From Atrichornis clamosus (taxonomy: Eukaryota > Chordata > Aves > Passeriformes > Menuridae): a DNA stretch of 64,000 bases. Below the pieces are notes generated by a model. That model had not been told where the DNA came from. It did no database searches and worked only from the letters and a program-made list of their open reading frames with translations. The first letter of the stretch is position 1. Every line of letters starts with the position of its first letter. The translations under genes and the position numbers were made by a program. The stretch lies in assembly GCA_013400975.1 (NCBI GenBank), contig WBMZ01008683.1, forward strand, positions 62,001 through 126,000. Direction: 5' to 3'. This document shows positions 14,401 through 26,700 of the stretch, piece by piece.

Positions 14401-15686
14401 TTTGAAAAGGCTCTGTTACACATCTTGATTTGTGATGGAGAATGAGCCAATTAGACTGGTGTCAGAGAGCAGGTCCTCTTTGGATTGCCAGAGAGATAAA
14501 GAGATATTAAAGACCTACAGGATGTTTCCAGAGGAGAGCAGAAGGAGGGATTGCTCTATCTGAGCAGCTAAGTTTTGTTCTAAGCTCAGGAGAGACAGCA
14601 TATCCTGAAGACCTTCTGCGTCAGCTTACAGCAGTGTACACTGATACAAATAGAATAGAATCTGCAAATCAGAATTTTGCCTAAAAAAACTTTAAAAATA
14701 TGAACCATGGGACCCATGTCAATGCACCTGTTTGTAAGATAAAGTATTTTATATTTTAGTCTTGATGGATTACATTGAAAGTCTTCTACTCTTTGAATTT
14801 TGCACAGCTTGAGAAATTAACAAAACAGCAGTCCTAGGTTGAAAGTATCTCTGTTCAACCTTATTAAAAAAGTTAATATTTTTTAGTATAAATATATATA
14901 TAATACATATTAATGACACAATGTGTAATTGCAAAAATGAGTGTGTTAGCAACTTTCTCAAAAAAGTATACTTTCCTGAAACAGAACTTTTTCCAGACCC
15001 CTTGTATATACTATAAATATATTTCCACTGATAATCAATAATTTGGAAGCCTGAATTTGTATTGGTTTGAAATTCAGTATTTTCCTCAGTTAAGATCAAT
15101 GCTGAACACAGAATCCCAATGGAGTAAAATTATTTTAAAAACTTTAAAAAGCAGGGGAAGTCCTTTGCCATCAAATAATGGCAATTGAACCATTAGATAA
15201 AAGCAGGAAGATTAAAAAAGAAAGTGATTTATTCAGTGCATCTTCCAAGTTGTGAGATGGTGAGTTGATTAATGAGAGTGGTGAGAGAAGTAACAGAACA
15301 GAATTTTCATACCAACCATTTTAGAGTTTTTAATTTTCAGAAACTCTTGTGACACAACAATTTTGCAACAGTCAGATTTTTTTTTGTGATGGCTCTGACA
15401 AAAAGTCCCTTTGAACACTTATATATACTTCTTATCATCCTAAAGTTTTGACATATTCTTTCATTTGCCAATATCTAACCAAAGAATGAAACAAGAGTGG
15501 GGCTCGGATAGCATGGGTAGTAAATATGAATGTTTTGGTTTCAAGGTCCTCAAATCAAGATGCTTCAGAAGATAACTTCAGTCTCTGAGCAGCTCTTGGT
15601 CTCCATGGACCTCCCAAGAATTTATGTTTCTTCATTTTATTGACTTTGGTCAAAAAATGTGATTCACACTTTTCCAACACAGTATT

Positions 15687-15708
15687 TAGATAGATAGATA
15701 GACAGATA
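15687..15708. repeat. (TAGA)n microsatellite
   Basis: Four exact taga units are followed by a caga variant and a partial unit. It is a short tetranucleotide repeat that could vary between individuals. Confidence 0.9.
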
Positions 15709-17436
15709 CACATAGATTGTGTTTATTCTTCTTGTATATGCAACCACAGTTAAAATTATACTTATCAGATATAAGCAGAAGTAATGCTTCTTTTGATGGC
15801 TACAGTATTCAATTTATTTAAGAAATTCTATTCATCTTTGGAATTACTCTTTGGGCTCATATGTCATACAGTCAAGATATATTTACCATCCTTTCTATAA
15901 ATTGCCCTATGGGGATGAGGACTGTATCTTTTTCTAAATTAATAGAGTTTCAAGTACTCCTGAAGTTACAAAAACACATCTCTAGTTTATTTTGTCAACT
16001 TGTTTTATAAATCACAGAGATTTTGTTTCTTTACCATAGTGAAAAAAATAGCAGAGAACAAAAAATTAAAGTTATAGTCAGATTAATAAAGTGTCACTGT
16101 GTAACATTTTGCCTACGACTAAAGGCAGGTCAAATTTACTTCTTGTTTGTTTAGCCAGTTTCATTTCTCAGGTCACAGTAAAATGATACCAGAACCTTTA
16201 CAACTGCTCTCCAAAGCATTTCCCGGTATCCAGCAAAAGGATAGTTATTTGACCAATCTTTCATCAAAACAGACCTACAGCACTTTGTTTACATTACCAA
16301 CCACAGGGACTGTAACAACAGCCTTTTACAAAGACATGTTGCTATGCAGGTTCAATGCATTTGGTTTCCTTATCAAAACCCCCCCCTCTTTTTATAGATA
16401 CAAGTACTGTATGTGCAGATTAAAAAGATTCTGTGCTGTGGAATAATTTGGACCAGGTTTTAGCTTTTCTTAAAACAGCCCTAATCTAGTGGGAACTTCC
16501 TCTAACTTGCAAATAGCCTTTGAAAACAGTTAGCATTCCTCAGCAAAGAGACAAAAATAAAGTAGCTTGGGCCAAATTTTCAAAGCATGTGTACATTTTT
16601 GTATGCCCTCTCTGTTTAAGAACTTCAATACATGATTTTGACAACTCATCAAAAAACCAAGGAGAGGAATGGATGCTTGCTTCATGTTCTTAGGATTAGC
16701 ACCTAGGAAAGTTACGTATCCTATTACCTTTGTTAGGGATAGAACCGTTGAGAAGTATGGCACTCGACATCTGAGGGTTTTACTTGCTGCTTGTAGGAAC
16801 ACAACAGAATAGCACAGTTCCAGCATTGAAAATTGTCTAACATGTATTATATAAACCCATACAAACCAGAAAATTAGCTACTTTCTACTAAAATTTAAAC
16901 TACTTTCATCCCATAGAATCAATACTTTCCTCACATGATTTTGCAAACTGCACTGATGGTGACTTTTAGATCTAACACATGAGAAGCCTGGATTGTTTGT
17001 TTGATTACATTTAATTCAGAAAATAAAATAGTCATTAATTCATTCAAGCCAATAAACATTTAACTTTACTAACTGGAAACATAAGTCAGATATAAGGAAG
17101 TCTTTAATATAAAAAAAATTAAAATAAACTGAATGGAGTGAGACATTTGTGTTTATGCTCAAAATATTCAATAATAGTAGAAATCACCACCAAGTTGAAT
17201 TATGGACTGGAGCTTGTATGAGAGATCCTTCTAAAACCATTTCTATATGGTTATAGAACTCTTGGAAAAATACATATTCATAGATCTACTTTGATGTGAG
17301 ACTCTTTTCTAATCTGACTGAAATGACAAGAAAACTTTCTACAACTGATTAATTTCTGTTAATGAGTCTCTCAGCTCTGCATTAAAGCTGCAAGTCATAA
17401 AATACATGCAAGGTCTTTCTTTTCTCAGTGAAGGAT

Positions 17437-17456
17437 TTTCATGATCTTTCATGATC
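17437..17456. repeat. Exact 10-bp tandem duplication
   Basis: The unit tttcatgatc occurs twice in direct succession with no mismatch. It is a small slippage product with no evident function. Confidence 0.9.
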
Positions 17457-17776
17457 TAGGAAGAAAAGTAGGTACCTAAATTAAAGTAGGAATACTGTAG
17501 GCTGTGCATTATACATCTCTGTAAAATGCAGGTAACAACTAGAGATGTGACTTGAATCTTTTATCCAACCATGCTGCTATTTTGTGAATTTCAACAATAA
17601 CCAAAGTCTGAAGCAGGAATGAAAGGTGTCCATCAGTTTGCAACAAAACTCTTGGAGAACCTAAGTGACTTACATTAGCTAATTGCCTAAACCTTCTCAC
17701 ACGTGAGGTTCAATGGGAAAAAGCTAATGTAGCTCTGATGAAACCAGCAGAACAATGCTGATTTATGCTGGTGGAA

Positions 17777-17801
17777 CTCAAACTCCACTGGGGAGTTTGA
17801 G
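17777..17801 (+). repeat. Perfect 10-bp inverted repeat
   Basis: The arms ctcaaactcc and ggagtttgag are perfect reverse complements around a 5-base loop actgg. Pairing could resume further out, between atgc at 17765-17768 and gcat just after the right arm, across an asymmetric bulge. No RNA family is recognised. Confidence 0.7.
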
Positions 17802-19295
17802 CATGGAAAGAACAAATCTATATAATATATAGTCAAATCAGACTTGCAAAGCCCACTGTTTTTGTAGTGTTGTTTCCATAATTTTAAATTTATTTTGAGA
17901 TGTGTCATTCAACTATGAAAATTAATTTTAGAGTCAGTGTTGGCATAAACAGCTGACAAGTCTATTTTAAACTTTCATTTGATAAAATGGCCTTAGTAAA
18001 CTTGATATTAAAGGAGCACATAAAAAGCTGTGGTTTGAGAGGCTCTGTGATCCTTTCCCTGATAAAATCAACTTTGTTTGAACAAGTAAGAGTTTAGAGA
18101 GTGTTAGTAGGACCTAAGGATGTTTTGGAAGGAATAGGAAGTAGTTATTCACACTGGCATTTCCCTGTGTGCCATTTGAGGTTGGACCAGTTTGCACTGC
18201 AAGCTATGAGGTCACAGCCACTGCAGGCACTCACTTCTCTTTATCGACACTCTGTGGTGACTCTGCCAGTTAAGTTACTCCGGGCAGAGGCCCAAAGCCT
18301 GTTCCCTCTCCATGATCATGTGTTCTTACTACCGGGATGGAAAAAGATGCATGTAAATGCTAAACATGTTGCAGATGGTAGTAGCATTAGAATAAACTGA
18401 GATCACTGTACAAAAGGATGTGAGCCGAAACGCATAATCACCAAAGAGTGAAAAAAGGCATAATTCAGAAGAAAAATAACTACACTACCACAGAAACATG
18501 TAAAAAAAGTCCATATGCTTTTTGATTTGTAGGAAAGCTTGAGCAGGGGCCATTTCACTTTTGGCAGAACAGATCCTGCTTGGCGAAATCATCAGAGAGC
18601 AAAGAAGAATTTTCATGACCTCCCACTCAACGAGAGGCCCCATAGCCACAGAAATGTATAGTTTGCATTGCAATGGAACATTGCACAATTCACTGCATGG
18701 TGCAAAAAAATCATCCTCGTGGAAAGAGGAAAACATTTCAAAACGGCCTGTCTGCAACATTTGGTTAACCCTTCTGCTCCAAAGAATGAAATTAACTTGA
18801 TATCCTAAATTTAGAAAAATAAATATTTTAAAGGGCTTTTTAAAAGAGAAGTTGTATTTTATTTCTAGATTTATGTGCTCATAACTCCATTTTGAAAATC
18901 CCTCTGTCATTGCTGTTGAAAATCCAGCTAAAATATAAGAAGCATATCGAAAATAGGGAGGAATTTAACTTACAAATCATAGTGCTTGGGGCTTTAACCT
19001 TCAACAAAAATTATATACACCACAAGAAGACATTTACTTAGTTATTGACTCTTCTGTGTTTTCAAACCATAGTTCAAACATCTTAAAAACCTAGGAAAGA
19101 TAAACTAAAAATAGATTAAATTTAAAGGAAAAAAATGTGAGGGAGACTATGAATCTGACTGAAGCTACTTTCTTTGCTTCAAGATTGTTTTTCTGTGTCT
19201 ATATTCTGCCTGTGAAAGATAGAGGAATAGTTGTGTCTCTGACAACCTCATTCATTATTTTTATTAAATTCTAATATTATTACTTACCTAACACC

Positions 19296-19306
19296 TTTTT
19301 TTTTTT
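19296..19306. repeat. T11 homopolymer
   Basis: Eleven consecutive T are followed by c and more T. It is a simple homopolymer tract with no sign of an attached retroposed sequence. Confidence 0.9.
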
Positions 19307-22300
19307 CTTTTACTTCTATGGAGATATATGTTCCAAAATATTGAGAAACTTCTGTGTCAATGCTTATACTGATTTCCACTGAAAAGCATTTACATGGTTT
19401 GTTTCAGTCTCTTTATATCAGTGGGTGGTCTATTAGATTGTGTCTTATTCCTTTTTCTCTCTTCAGACAAAAGGGCTTTAGGAATCATTGTAAGATTCTG
19501 CACCTGAATTTGGACAATAAACACTGCACTAATGTGTTGGTTACAGTTGGTACACAATAGACTACACAATTTTTGCCAGCTTGGCAGACGGAGGTTACGA
19601 ACAACTGTATGCACTTATCACATAGGACATATTTTTAGTTCTCTTCTGCACATATCTGAAGTATCTTCAAATACAGCTGAAACTTTATACAACCTAAATG
19701 GAAGCATAAAGCTGTATAAAAATATTTACTTTATAAACAGAGATACTGAGGCAGGTAGGGTGAGATTGTTCCATTCTTCGTTTCAAACTTTAGACCCTAA
19801 GACCTTGCTGTTCCTAGGTTCACACAAGGAAAGCTTTCATTAACTTAGAGTCTTTTTGTTCAGTACATTTAAGCATCTGTCATCTCAGTTGCTCCTAGAA
19901 ACCAAGGCATTCAAAATCAAATACATAATAATCCAGTATTTATTTGTCAAACATGAAGTGTAGATCTCTGCACATTAAGTTATAAGTAACATATATTACT
20001 GTCAATTACAGCAGCCTCTTTTATCATTAACATCAATTTTAAACAAGGTCTATCTTCCTCACATCTGATCTATTCCGTTCAAAATCCTCCAGTTGATCCT
20101 CTGTCCCTTCTAATTTCTTCATAAACCTGATGCAAAACTGTGTTCAGTATACAGCAAGATCTTTTTCCTAATGGTAGTATTAATCCACTCTCTGTATACA
20201 AGATATGTAATGGTCTCTTCTTTTCTAGAAAAAGATAACTTTCAGGCAGAAGGCCAGGATCTTAGCTCAGGTCTCCCTCTCATGCCCCTTTCTCACATGG
20301 AAAAGCAAGTAATTCTTGCCTTTTTGACTGCATCTGTTGCTGACTGCCAGAACAGTTCATGGAGGCCAGGGGCATCTGAGCACACTGACTTGAGACGCGA
20401 TTGACTTCAGCCAACTTGGGGAGGAGGGAGCCACAAATGCTTTAAAGCTTTCACTTCCTTTTCCACTTTCAAGTCCTTTGCCAAGGGCAGCTCATTTAGT
20501 CTGGGGAATCTAGCCACAGGAATCTGAAATCTACTTAAAGATGTACATTCCTGAAAAGATAGTAACCCAAATTTGATTTCAACTCAAGCACAATTTTAAG
20601 TTCACTTTACCAGAATCCAAAACCAGAGAGTTTAAATTCCATAAACAAACGGAGCATTACTACCTTCTATGATGGGTTGAACAAAGTGCTTTTTTTCAGT
20701 GTGAATGCACTACTTCTGCAGTTTTTGATACATAGAGAGTTTGCAGTTATTTACTGTTCCTCAAACTAAACTTATTTTAAGTTTGTTTAGGGGCCAGACT
20801 GGGAACTTTAGGAAAAAATCCTCACATCTACAGCCTTCCTTTCTAGTTTCTGGGGAATTCCCTTTTCCACTTTTTACAAGTGGGAAAAGATCAGGAAATT
20901 TAGCTTTTTCTTAGTGGAACAATCTCAACTCATAGGCTTGGGCTGCTAGCCCTAAAACACCTTGCTTCTACTTAAAGTGCTCAAGTGCCCTCAGTTTTAA
21001 TTCTATCAAAACTGTTGTAAAGTCTTCTGAGCTAATTTGATACCTAATTTTTATGATATGATTATATAAATAAACTTTTAAATCCCACAAAGTTTATTAC
21101 TTTTCTGCAGTTAAATTGTTTTAATAATATGATAGACCAACCTCTAAGCCACTAGAATTGTGTGTGTAATGAGTCTCAATTGGATTTATCCTGACAAATA
21201 CAAGATTATGTTTTGCTATGTTTTTTAGCCCTGTTAAAATTTCTTAACAATTTGAAGAATGCCAGATACTGATTGTTCTTCATATATGCATTTACAGGTT
21301 TAAAGAAGGTCATTATCATGTTAAATTAACTCATATTTTAGTAATATTTTAATCATTCCTAAAAGCCATTTTTTCCCCCTCAAATCATTTTCATTTCAAT
21401 GAAAGCAAATATTAAATCAGAAAATTTACTTAAGTTTATAAAAAAAAAGTAATGACACTTTTCTTTCAGAACCAATACCAGAATAACTGTGTGTGAATTG
21501 CTTGATTTTAGTGCTTCACTTTGGAAAAAAAATAATAAATCTGCAATAAACCTATTCTCAAAGATTAAGTAACATGGTTTTTCCAGACTGTATTTCATCA
21601 GCTGTTAGAACATTACAGACACACCGAATTTTTGAATAAATGGTGGCTGATGGTGTTCAAACACACTGGGTGATGTAACAAAACAAAGAGCAGTAAAACG
21701 GTAATGGCTGGCAGTAGCATTAGCATAGATTTTTAAATACAAAGGTAGCATAAAGCTGATCCTTTGCGACTGAAAAATTAACACCAATTGTTTGTGGAAT
21801 TTTAGGTAATTATGGAGATCTTTACAAGTCCAAATATATTTCCAGTGCAAGATATCTGGGGAAAGCTTATTGAAATTTTCATCATCAGGATTTTTTGATG
21901 AGCCAGCTGGCTACTGATTTCTTTCTCTTATGAGGGTAATCCCATAAAATAACCATACTTAGATAAATAACTTCCTGTAAGGTTATTTAAGGGAAGAGGT
22001 TACAAAATTGCAAATGGTTATGGCTTGTTTGTCTTTCATTTTCATCCCTTTAGTTTCTCTAATCAGTCTTTCTCTTAATATTAAAATAACCTCACTAGTT
22101 CACTGCATAAATTTGGCTGTACTGGATTAGAAAAGTCTTTCAGAGTGATTGGCTTCAGTGGTCATTACCTTCAAAGTCTGAACTCCCCTCTCGGCAGGCC
22201 CACCTACCTAATGTGAACATGCATACAGATAATCGAAGAGTGCTGAAGAGCCTGAACTTACCTCATGTTGTCCTGCATCCTACTTTTCCCCTGTCTAGAA

Positions 22301-23382
22301 AGCCATAATTCTTTTACCCCAGTCTCATAGGGAAAAAGAAATTCTGGACTATAATGGCCCAAATAACTTAATGTGCAAAGTTATTTCTTTAATGGCTATA
22401 GTAGATCAAATAGACGAGAGATGTTGCTTTGGCATGAAATCATTGTGTAGAACAAATTAAAATACACAGGCTAAGAGAGAGAATCTCCAAGATCTAAAGG
22501 TAATTTGAAACCTCTGCATATAATGAAAAGCTCTTATCTAGTCAGTTCTTGAATGCAGCAAGTATTCCTTCAGTGTCCTTAGTACTCCAAATTTCTTGAG
22601 CTATTTTATACAAATTCAGGAAATTTGTCTGAATCCCAGTGTGAACAGTGCGCTTGCTCTAAACAGTAAACTGGAACAAGTCGTTTCTGGATTGTTCAAA
22701 GTTCACCAACACAGAAATATCAGCTGAAAAATACTGGTAATGGACACTCTAGAGTCTCTCTCACATTTTTCCCAAAGTATAATGAAGAACACAAAGCCAA
22801 AGAGGATTACCACCAGTCCTCTGTATTGCAATCAATCAACCACCCAAAAGCTAGTACTATTTTCAATGGGTATTTCATAGGAGAAAATTAGTTTTAAAGA
22901 GAAACATGACTTGCAACATTGCCAAGTTAATGCACTGTTCCAGGACACAGCCATGTGCTGTGGGGTCTCACGTAAAGCTGGAAATATTTGGCTACAGTTT
23001 CAGCCTCAGGCCGTGATCCAGAAATCTGATCCATGTGTGTACACTACTCAGGCTGGAACTTCTGCACCAGTTGGATTCAATTGCATCAGACTTGTGCACC
23101 CTTTAAGAGAAGACATGGAAGCAGGATGTGGAATGTGGGTGGGGTAATGAGAGAGGAAAGGTACTTTTGGATAATGATGAGTATTGAGGAGATTGCACAG
23201 CAGATGGGTTGAAACGTTTCAATAGAGATTAAGGGCTCTGTAAAGGATTCTTTCACTTTCCCACTAGACCCTGAACTGGGATCCTCTCTGGTTTTCCAAG
23301 TTCTTTGAGACATGAGATCCCACCTCGGACTTCTTAAGCCATGTAGTCCTCAGTCTCCACCCCTGTAGAAATCTCTGCTTTC

Positions 23383-23398
23383 TTTTTTTTTTTTTTTT
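23383..23398. repeat. T16 homopolymer
   Basis: Sixteen consecutive T. Read on the minus strand this is an A16 tract that could be a retroposon tail, but I could not recognise a retroposed body on either side. Confidence 0.9.
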
Positions 23399-24712
23399 AA
23401 TTTTATATCTTCCTGGGAAGGGGCTGTACTAGACCTTGACTTATTGCTATCCTGTATGCAAATAAAAAATAGAGACCATTCCTCCAGGTACTGGTCTCAG
23501 GTGCCCGAAGCCTGTTTCCAATTACTCCAACAGAAGTACCAGCTACTTTCTAGCCCTATTTGCAAAACATTTTGTCCTTACCGTAAAAAACCCCAGTCCT
23601 TGCAGGTATGCCCAGTTTCTTAGAATGCTACCACTGTAAAGATTTACTTCTAACCGTCACCAAGAGGAGAAAACCAATACTCATAAATTTCCCCTTCATG
23701 TTCGGGTCTGCACCTCTCTTGCACTGTTTCTCTAGCAAACAGTGACTTGTAGTGCATGTTGTGTACAAGAATGGAGCCTCAGCTCCCATGTACTTTGCAG
23801 AAGACAATTATATGAACTTGTATACAACAACTGATACACAAGTGTAAAAATTCTTTCCCTCCACCTTATCAGTACCTTTGATAAAATGGTAATAACGGAG
23901 CAGAAACTAATGAATCTAGAAAAGGTCAAATGTTTACCCCAAATTCTCCTTCTCTTCAATAAAATACAAACATGACAATACAGAGAAAAGCTAACACCAA
24001 GTGACCAGTTCATAAAAACCCAGAATAACTGTAAGAATACAGGGCAAAAGAACACTGTGTTTTCCACCAATATTTTAAAAGTTCTACTAATACGTGTTAC
24101 CAACACTTGGCCATAATTTGGCTAAAGTGGATAGTTTTTTGGTATTCATCGCTTGTCTGCTCTCTTTGGGACTCACAAAACATTTCTGTGCCTAAGTTCT
24201 AGATCCAAGTTCCTCAATGACCCAGCCTAACAGTAATTCAGACACACAATACACTGGATGTATTTCACTTTGCACAAAAACCCCAACTCAATTATTCATA
24301 CAGTAGAAGCAGAAAGGAGGTACTTTTTACAATGTAATGTAGAAAACAGCTAGAGAATTTGGCCAGAAAGTAAAAATCTCAGTGTTTCTTTAGCCTCAGG
24401 AGGTTCAAATAATAGTTTTGATCTTCTGAGAGTTCTTAAACTCTTAGATTACATATGTTAAGCAGATATATAGTATTCTGAGCCCTCCTCTCGAATCTGA
24501 GTTGATATATAAAAAGGAACACTGAATTTTGGGGTCAAAAGTTGAAAAAGATAGGTAGCCAAACAAATCAAGTGGGTTTATTCCTCCCCCATGTTTAAGA
24601 TACAGGGTATTGAGAAAGCCTAGTTGGTTAACCCAAGTTAGACTAGAATATAAACATAGGTAAAAACATAGATAAGGAGATATGTTTGAGGAGGTTGTCT
24701 GTAGAATGTCCT

Positions 24713-25006
24713 TTTATTTCACAGTACAGGTAGTGTAACTGACCGATTGAAGTTCTTTGGTTTCTTCTGATACTGAGGAAGTTGGATGTTGTCACATGAA
24801 TGTAACCCACTCTTTGTTACCAAACAGATGATATTGTCCCTGAATTCTGTCCCAAAATAACTTTTTGGAAGTATATCTGTGTTTTGTTTCATTAATGTAC
24901 TTTCAGAGCTTTGGATTTTCACTTTCTCATGGTGCAATACAAGTGCCATTGTGAGAAACTGCCAAGAAAACAGTAGTAAGATAATCTGTCTAACGAAGCC
25001 AGACAT
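24713..25006 (-). CDS. Candidate small secreted protein, 95 aa (unproven)
   Basis: I do not recognise this protein. The minus-strand frame starts at 25006 with A at position -3 of the start codon and ends with TGA at 24719-24721; an AATAAA signal (24718-24713) follows the stop directly. The N-terminus reads like a signal peptide: MSGFVRQ with one Arg, then a hydrophobic run of about 17 residues (IILLLFSWQFLTMALVL), then HHEK. The remaining roughly 70 residues are polar, with two Cys (in the motifs IICLV and HSCDN) and a basic QKKPKNF segment near the end. A good splice-acceptor-like tract (pyrimidines then CAG, AG at about 24960) lies inside the signal region, so this could also be an internal exon in a different gene model. 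There is no neighbouring gene. Chance is still the leading alternative, because T-rich DNA often encodes hydrophobic runs and AATAAA is common in AT-rich DNA. Confidence 0.2.
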
Positions 25007-25671
25007 TTCTTAGTTCAGCTTCAGTGAAGAAACAACTTGCCACACCAGCAGCTGAACCATGCTGTGTCAACTAGATGGAATGTAACTTATTTCATGCTGC
25101 AATGTGCATTAGAACAGAAATCAGGGCATGATTACTGCTTGATTTGTTGATTTGTGTGGATTTGTTCAGGCATAAGAACAGCAGTTTGAGAGTGTGCCAT
25201 GATGGAAAACATCTGGCTCATTTGGGCCTTCACTTGCACAGCCAACCTGGATGTGTCCACTGACAATAAGGCAGCTGGTCATTCCTCTCATAATCACCAG
25301 TTAAATATCTGCTGATACTCATTTAGGAAACATGTTAAATCTGAGAGACCTTGGCTCTGTGTAAAGAGAAGCTGTCTTTAAGAAATTTCACTGTCTTTTT
25401 CTGAATCTAATGAATCTAACAAATCACAAAACTAACATTTTTGCTGTCAGACATGAGACATGCCATGGTGATGTCTTGGGCACAGGAATTTTTCTAAGCC
25501 AGAAGAAACAGGATATTCTGCAAGAAAAGAAAGAGCAAAGTTTGTACAGGTTTTGATTCATTTTCCCTCCAATATTGCCACATAATTTGTAGGATAACCA
25601 CAGGCATGAAAATTTGATAGGTTTTTTGACTGATGCAAGAAGGACACAGTTCCATGCTGGAAATAAAAACA

Positions 25672-25728
25672 GAAGAACAAAGTCTGTGACAAAGAACAAA
25701 GTCTGTGGCAAAGAACAAAGATAATTGC
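25672..25728. repeat. 19-bp tandem repeat, three copies
   Basis: Three head-to-tail copies of a 19-base unit lie at 25672-25690, 25691-25709 and 25710-25728, centred on aagaacaaagtctgtg. The first two differ at two bases and the third has diverged in its second half. Because 19 is not a multiple of three, all minus-strand frames read related peptides (FVLCHRLC-like), which creates misleading open frames. Confidence 0.92.
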
Positions 25729-26665
25729 AAAGTAAAGACAAGGCTCCAAATCCTAGACTCAGAACAGAGGAGAACTGGGCACTTGGCTATTTTTTAGTTC
25801 TTTATTTTCTTTTATACTATAGTTTAGCATTCTCCCAATATATTTTCTTTCTCTTCTTGAGTGGCAAATCAACATATTTAACAAAAAAAAGGTAGATAAG
25901 AACATATATATGTTCTGCAGTGTTTAACAACTTTATGAGAATGCAATCAGACTGATGACACCCTGTAGCTGTGTTTCTCATCACAGTGCAGATTTCTACT
26001 GCATTTACTACTTATTACTTCAAATTATTTCTTGAAAAAAGATCTAATAAACCTTTGATCCATTGCCCATGCTGTTATTTACAGTTACAAGGTTTCCTTA
26101 ATAGTAAGACTTTATCTCACATATTTTACACATATTTTGAATACTATATTTGGTCTGACGTGACTTTCAGAAAATACAAAGTAGGGATAAAAATATCTAG
26201 TGATACTGTCACATGTGAGAGCCACGTACTGTAGTACTCCCATCAGAGGGAGCTAGAGAGGAGACTGAATCATTCAGCCAAGTGCACTGAAATAAAGCAG
26301 ATGTGCTTTAAGTAAGTAGTGGTGTAACTTAATGTAACTTTTGGCACGACATCTGAAATGCCAATCTGCTGTGTTCTGCTTCACAGCCACCCTCACACCA
26401 CTAGATATCAAAATGGGTTCTGAGAGAATTTTCATCCTTTATTTTACTATCTACTTTCCCTCCCTCCTCATTATACCTTCCCTCTCTCTTCTCCAAAAGG
26501 AAGTCTTATAACAGAATCAAAAGATAAACAAACTCTTCCTTACACTAATCACTACACTACAAAAATAAAGAAGAACTAAGAAGGATGTTGTAACAAAAAA
26601 TCATAATGATATGAAGATAAGGCAGGATCATTCTGCTTCACTTTCTTCATGGGAAAAGTGGGAAT

Positions 26666-26700
26666 TAATAACAACAATAATGAAGAAGAAAAAGAAGAAG
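26666..26700. repeat. Purine-rich triplet tract (AAC/AAT/GAA)
   Basis: A degenerate trinucleotide run that passes from aac and aat units into gaa units. It is low-complexity sequence and explains the serine- and leucine-rich peptide on the minus strand. Confidence 0.8.

Larger units (their letters stand above)
10114..17776. other. Unique AT-rich non-coding stretch
   Basis: No gene is supported. The part at about 10.45-11.1 kb is somewhat richer in GC than its surroundings, but its frames (10654-10902 +, 10737-10988 -) have no recognisable domain. A purine-rich plus strand at about 11.12-11.47 kb explains the long pyrimidine-encoded hydrophobic frames on the minus strand. Small repeats are listed separately. 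Confidence 0.65.
17802..24712. other. Mostly unique non-coding stretch with a weak CpG cluster
   Basis: No gene is supported. Between about 18.1 and 18.9 kb CpG dinucleotides are more frequent (for example near 18245, 18281, 18333, 18426, 18431, 18583, 18631, 18718 and 18744), and three modest frames overlap there: 18101-18400 (+), 18485-18910 (-) and 18561-18800 (+). None has a recognisable domain. Elsewhere the frames are short and T-rich. Homopolymer T runs lie near 19.3 and 23.4 kb. Confidence 0.6.

Noticed and set aside
18485..18910. 141-codon minus-strand frame
   Set aside because: Mixed hydrophobic and aromatic content without motif; it overlaps other frames on both strands, so coding status is not supported.
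25424..25749. Three overlapping minus-strand frames with similar Cys/Leu-rich peptides
   Set aside because: They are produced by the 19-bp tandem repeat shifting frame at each copy, not by a protein family.
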